Below, piece by piece: positions 61,073-64,000 of a DNA stretch of 64,000 bases; within the stretch, counting starts at the first letter, position 1, and every line of letters starts with the position of its first letter. Source of the DNA: CAZGSN01 sp964371655 (GTDB lineage Bacteria; Desulfobacterota; Binatia; HRBIN30); contig CAYJOD010000004.1 of assembly GCA_964371655.1 (NCBI GenBank), forward strand, positions 1 through 64,000. The letters run 5' to 3'. Position numbers and translations under genes: made by a program. The notes beneath the pieces were generated by a model that did no database searches, was not told where the DNA came from, and saw only the letters and a list, made by a program, of their open reading frames with translations.

Positions 61073-62011
61073 TCAGATCTGGAAATCGCTGTCTACATGA
61101 TCGATGTGCATCTGCTGCGGCGGTCGGATCACGATGCGCGTGTCCGCCGGCACACTTTGCGTAAGCCATACGTTGCCGCCGACGATCGAGCCGTGACCGA
61201 TGCGTACGGGGCCCAGAATGCTCGCGCCCGAGTAGATGGTGACGCCGTCCTCGATGTCCGGATGGCGCTTCGTTCCTTTCACGATGCGCCCGCTCTGGTC
61301 CTGCTGGAAGCTGCGCGCCCCGAGAGTCACCCCCTGATAGATCCGAACGTTGTCACCGATGGTGCAAGTCTCGCCGATCACCACGCCGGTGCCGTGATCG
61401 ATGAAGAAGCGTCGCCCGATGCTGGCACCGGGATGGATGTCGATGCCGGTGCGCGAGTGCGCATACTCCGACATCACCCGCGGCACGTAGGGGATGTCGT
61501 CCGTGTAGAGCACGTGAGCCATGCGGTGCACCGCCAGCGCCTGCAAGAACGGATAGGCGAGCACGATCTCCTCCAGCGAGTACACCGCCGGGTCGCCGTC
61601 AAACGCGGCTTCAATGTCCGTCGTCAGCAGGTCTCGAATCGCCGGGATCTCCGCCAGCAGCTCCAATGTCGCCGCGACGGCGCGGTGGCGGCACTCGTCG
61701 CCGGAGCAGGCGTTGCGAAAGCGCAGCCCCTTCTCGATCTCCGTGCTCAGCTGCGCCTCGATCGAACGCACGCGTACGTTCGTACGTTCGGCGACGTCGA
61801 CCGCCTGCGGCTCCATCGGTTCGAGAAACCCCGGGAACAGAACCCGCAGAAGATCCTCGAGGACGCTCCAGATCACCTCGCGGCTGGGCAGGGTGCGGTC
61901 GCGCAAATGGCCCATCTCACCGTGCTTGGCATAGTTCGCCAAGATGGCGTCGACGATCTCGGGGAGCTGCTGCTGGCCGTCCATGGGATTGGTGGAAACG
62001 CGCTTCGACAT
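61073..62011 (-). CDS. cysE: Serine O-acetyltransferase (EpsC/CysE type)
   Basis: A 312-residue enzyme that acetylates serine, the first step of cysteine synthesis. The N-terminal helical half (~1-180) contains FLQALAVHRMAHVLY; the C-terminal left-handed beta helix has GIDIHPGASIGRRFFIDHGTGVVIGETCTIGDN and hexapeptide repeats, with catalytic His in DIHPGA and IDHGTG. It ends in HVDSDFQI; a terminal Ile is what docks into CysK to form the cysteine synthase complex. It is longer at the N-terminus than E. coli CysE. Followed by cysK. Confidence 0.95.
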   Translation of the reverse strand: MSKRVSTNPMDGQQQLPEIVDAILANYAKHGEMGHLRDRTLPSREVIWSVLEDLLRVLFPGFLEPMEPQAVDVAERTNVRVRSIEAQLSTEIEKGLRFRNACSGDECRHRAVAATLELLAEIPAIRDLLTTDIEAAFDGDPAVYSLEEIVLAYPFLQALAVHRMAHVLYTDDIPYVPRVMSEYAHSRTGIDIHPGASIGRRFFIDHGTGVVIGETCTIGDNVRIYQGVTLGARSFQQDQSGRIVKGTKRHPDIEDGVTIYSGASILGPVRIGHGSIVGGNVWLTQSVPADTRIVIRPPQQMHIDHVDSDFQI

Positions 62012-62188
62012 CGGGCTAAGTCTTGTCTGTTTTCAAACGGCAATCAACACTGCCGGGGAAAGCATTCTCATTAAGCCCGCGAGCGTACCATCGGCAGAGG
62101 CACGGCAGGCCGCGTTTCCGCCAGGCTTCTCTGCTCCGGTCGCTGTAACCTTTCCCCGTCCTCGATCGTGTAGCCAGCAGGAGGACAG

Positions 62189-63502
62189 ATGATGGCACAA
62201 GCGCAACGAGCGAGCGACGTGGTGATTGTCGGCGGCGGCCTGGGAGGTTTGACCGCTGCGGCGTACCTGGCCCGGGCCGGGTTGACAGTCACATTGTACG
62301 AGAAGGCAGCCGATGTCGGCGGTCGGGCGCGCACGCAGGCGAAGGGCGAGTTTCGCTTCAACATCGGACCGCACGCCGTTTACAAGGATGGCGCGGGCGT
62401 GCCGATCTTGCGCGATCTCGGCGTGGCGTTTAGCGGCCGGTCGCCGAGCGCGTCCGGCGGCTGCGCGATCCGCGGCGGGCGTCGCCACGCCTTGCCAGGT
62501 GGATTGGTGTCGCTGCTCAGCACCAGCCTGCTCCGGTTGCCGGGGAAATTGGAAATCGCGAAGCTGCTCGCCTCCTTTCAGCGCATCGATCCGCGGCCGC
62601 TGCAGCGCACCAGCGTCCGCGACTGGCTCGACCACACGATCCGCAACTCGGATGTTCGCGCCCTGATCCAGGCCCTGTTCCGGGTCTCGACCTACACCAA
62701 CGACCCCAAACGCCAGAGCGCCGGGCTCGCCGTCGAGCAGCTCCAGCTCGCGCTCAGCGGCAACGTGCTCTACCTGGATGGTGGTTGGCAGACTCTCGTC
62801 GACGGCGTGCGCCGGGTCGCGGTCGAGGCGGGAGCCGAGATCGTTTGTGCTGCTCGCGTCAACGCTATCGACCACGACCGCGGCGTGCACGCCGTCGTCC
62901 TCGCCGACGGCAGCGCACACGCGGCGGCGCACGTGGTTATCGCCGCGACGCCGCTCGACGCGGCTGCACTCGTTCCGCACAGCTCGGCCCTACGTGCCTG
63001 GGCCGATACGAACGTCCCCGTCGAAGCCGCCTGTCTCGACGTGGCGCTGGCGCGCCTGCCGCAGCCACGGTCAACGTTCGCTCTGGGTATCGACCGACCC
63101 TTGTACCTTTCGGTTCATTCCGCGTTCGCCAAGCTGGCACCGGCGGACGGTGCGACGATTCACGTTGCGATGTACTTGAACCCACACGACTCGGGCGAGG
63201 CAAAGGCAAACGAGCGCGAGCTGGAAGGACTGCTCGACCTGATGCAGCCCGGCTGGCGCGAGGTCGTGATCGAGCGGCGCTTTCTGCCGCGCCTAACCGT
63301 GTGCAACGGTCTCGTGAGCGCGGCGCTCGCCGGTTGCGCCGGTCGCCCGGGTCCTGCCGTGCCGAGGATCGATAACCTCTACGTCGCTGGCGACTGGGTC
63401 GGGAGCAGCGGACTCCTGGCCGACGCGAGTCTTGCCAGTGCAAAACGTGTGGCGGAGTTGATCGTTCGATCCCGCGTTCCGCTCGCCTCCGCCGCAGCAT
63501 AG
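62189..63502 (+). CDS. FAD-dependent phytoene-desaturase-like oxidoreductase
   Basis: A 437-residue flavoprotein. VVIVGGGLGGLTAAAYLARAGLTVTLYEKAADVGGRARTQ-type FAD-binding beta-alpha-beta start (residues ~9-48) and a C-terminal NLYVAGDWVGSSGLLADASL block, the amine-oxidase/CrtI family end. Strong ribosome-binding site (aggaggacag). Diverges from cysE. No crtB or other carotenoid gene is in view, so substrate (carotenoid, porphyrin or other) is open. Confidence 0.85.
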   Translation: MMAQAQRASDVVIVGGGLGGLTAAAYLARAGLTVTLYEKAADVGGRARTQAKGEFRFNIGPHAVYKDGAGVPILRDLGVAFSGRSPSASGGCAIRGGRRHALPGGLVSLLSTSLLRLPGKLEIAKLLASFQRIDPRPLQRTSVRDWLDHTIRNSDVRALIQALFRVSTYTNDPKRQSAGLAVEQLQLALSGNVLYLDGGWQTLVDGVRRVAVEAGAEIVCAARVNAIDHDRGVHAVVLADGSAHAAAHVVIAATPLDAAALVPHSSALRAWADTNVPVEAACLDVALARLPQPRSTFALGIDRPLYLSVHSAFAKLAPADGATIHVAMYLNPHDSGEAKANERELEGLLDLMQPGWREVVIERRFLPRLTVCNGLVSAALAGCAGRPGPAVPRIDNLYVAGDWVGSSGLLADASLASAKRVAELIVRSRVPLASAAA

Positions 63503-63580
63503 GATTGGTGACGCAGGCATCGATGCTGGAGTCTGAGAGTCCATCGTACCGGTAGAAGACATGAAACCCAAACACATCAA

Positions 63581-63744
63581 TTGGAACCACGGATTCCACG
63601 GATGGGCACGGATATGAAGGGGAAAAACCTTCGTTCGGATCGGAAGAATTTGTCCGCAACGCTTCTGTGCCGCGGTCTCTCTTCAAGTTGGGATCGTTGT
63701 CCCTTCCTATCCGTGTTGATCCGTGGAATCCGTGGTCTCAACTG
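63581..63744. repeat. ccacggattccacgg palindrome
   Basis: ttggaaccacggattccacg (63581) and cgtggaatccgtggtctcaa (to 63742) are inverted arms with inner ggcacggat/atccgtg pairs. Related to 8699-8850. 63503-63755 holds no gene. Confidence 0.8.
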
Positions 63745-63755
63745 AGTGTTTCCGG

Positions 63756-64000
63756 ATGATAGCAACGGCTAACGCATGCCCATCCTCGCCTGCCGACGCG
63801 GCGTTTCGCGCTCACGAACGATTCCTGTGGGGACTGTCGTATCGCATGACCGGCTGCGCCGCGGATGCGGATGACATTGTGCAAGAGACCTTCGTGCGTG
63901 CCCTGCAACGGCCGCCGCATGGCGGCGCGTCGACGTGGCGGCCGTGGTTGGTGCGGGTCGCCATGAATTTGGGCCGCGATGCGTTGCGGTGCCGCAAGCG
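63756..64000 (+). CDS. ECF-type sigma-70 factor, N-terminal part (runs off the window)
   Basis: 81 codons from ATG 63756 to the window end without a stop. FRAHERFLWGLSYRMTGCAADADDIVQET then FVRAL is sigma region 2 (the DADDIVQETF -10 recognition/core-binding block), and WLVRVAMNLGRDALR is the end of region 2. The wording LSYRMTGCAADADD is typical of SigJ/ECF41-type sigma factors. The rest of the gene lies outside the window, so the C-terminal domain and partner cannot be seen. Confidence 0.88.
   Translation, partial: MIATANACPSSPADAAFRAHERFLWGLSYRMTGCAADADDIVQETFVRALQRPPHGGASTWRPWLVRVAMNLGRDALRCRK

Overview
The window is about 64 kb of GC-rich DNA (roughly 63-65 % GC by eye) in the style of an environmental, metagenome-type assembly. 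It has two 10-base N gaps (23902-23911 and 36501-36510), the second followed by an artefact-like run of C and G. The gene set is Gram-negative: outer-membrane porins, lipoproteins with lipoboxes, HybA/HybB-type membrane redox subunits, class I fumarase, cobalamin-dependent methionine synthase, a wax-ester-synthase-like acyltransferase and sigma-54 regulators. The secreted proteins with a dockerin-like Asp-rich motif or a Thr/Pro-rich stalk, and the many short dispersed palindromes, resemble Binatota ('Desulfobacterota_B') or related deltaproteobacterial lineages. That placement is inference; no rRNA gene is present to confirm it.

Layout. 0.1-3.0 kb: a large PAS/GAF/GAF hybrid-sensing histidine kinase. 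3.2-7.4 kb: tRNA-Thr followed by an accessory strip with a HEPN-like (DUF4145-like) protein, a dockerin-like secreted protein, an end-only IS21-like remnant, a YgiT-type zinc-finger antitoxin, an MNT/HEPN toxin-antitoxin pair and an orphan RHH antitoxin. 7.7-11.5 kb: a membrane protein, a broken sialidase-like lipoprotein and a nucleoside hydrolase-ribokinase pair. 11.7-15.1 kb: the AmmeMemoRadiSam trio (MEMO1, AMMECR1, radical SAM) and a frameshifted RAYT transposase surrounded by GTAG-type REP palindromes. 15.1-17.9 kb: an SDR and gamma-glutamyltransferase. 18.1-23.8 kb: a tightly overlapping six-gene operon of triheme cytochrome c7, HybA-like ferredoxin, HybB/NrfD-like quinone subunit, heme-binding histidine kinase, response regulator and a membrane-anchored REC-GcvH-like fusion, preceded by a sigma-54-like promoter. 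24-34 kb: a polytopic membrane protein, fumarase plus an outer-membrane protein, a D-Ala-D-Ala carboxypeptidase, a FIST sensor protein, a WS/DGAT acyltransferase and an atypical ClpP.

34.7-42.9 kb: a porin-glnB (PII) operon behind an excellent -24/-12 sigma-54 promoter, a gap, Kup potassium transporter, a GAF/sigma-54-type regulator, aldehyde dehydrogenase and a hot-dog dehydratase. 43-49 kb: metH, a Thr-rich lipoprotein and small unknowns. 48.8-53.1 kb: a minus-strand operon (sigma-54 AAA+ activator, receiver protein, PIG-L deacetylase, DHH phosphoesterase, two small proteins). 53.3-64 kb: rph-rdgB, tRNA-Pro, tRNA-Arg, a MacB/LolCDE-like ABC exporter, a histidine phosphatase, cysE-cysK, a phytoene-desaturase-like flavoprotein, and the start of an ECF sigma factor cut by the window end.

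Two things stand out. The 18-24 kb operon looks like a quinone/cytochrome c7 electron-transfer module with its own redox-sensing two-component system, in which the kinase has an unusual Cys-rich insert in its ATPase domain and the last protein fuses a receiver to a GcvH-like fold that has lost its lipoyl lysine. Second, intergenic space is heavily colonised by several families of short palindromic repeats. One of them begins with GTAG and appears to belong to the RAYT gene found here.
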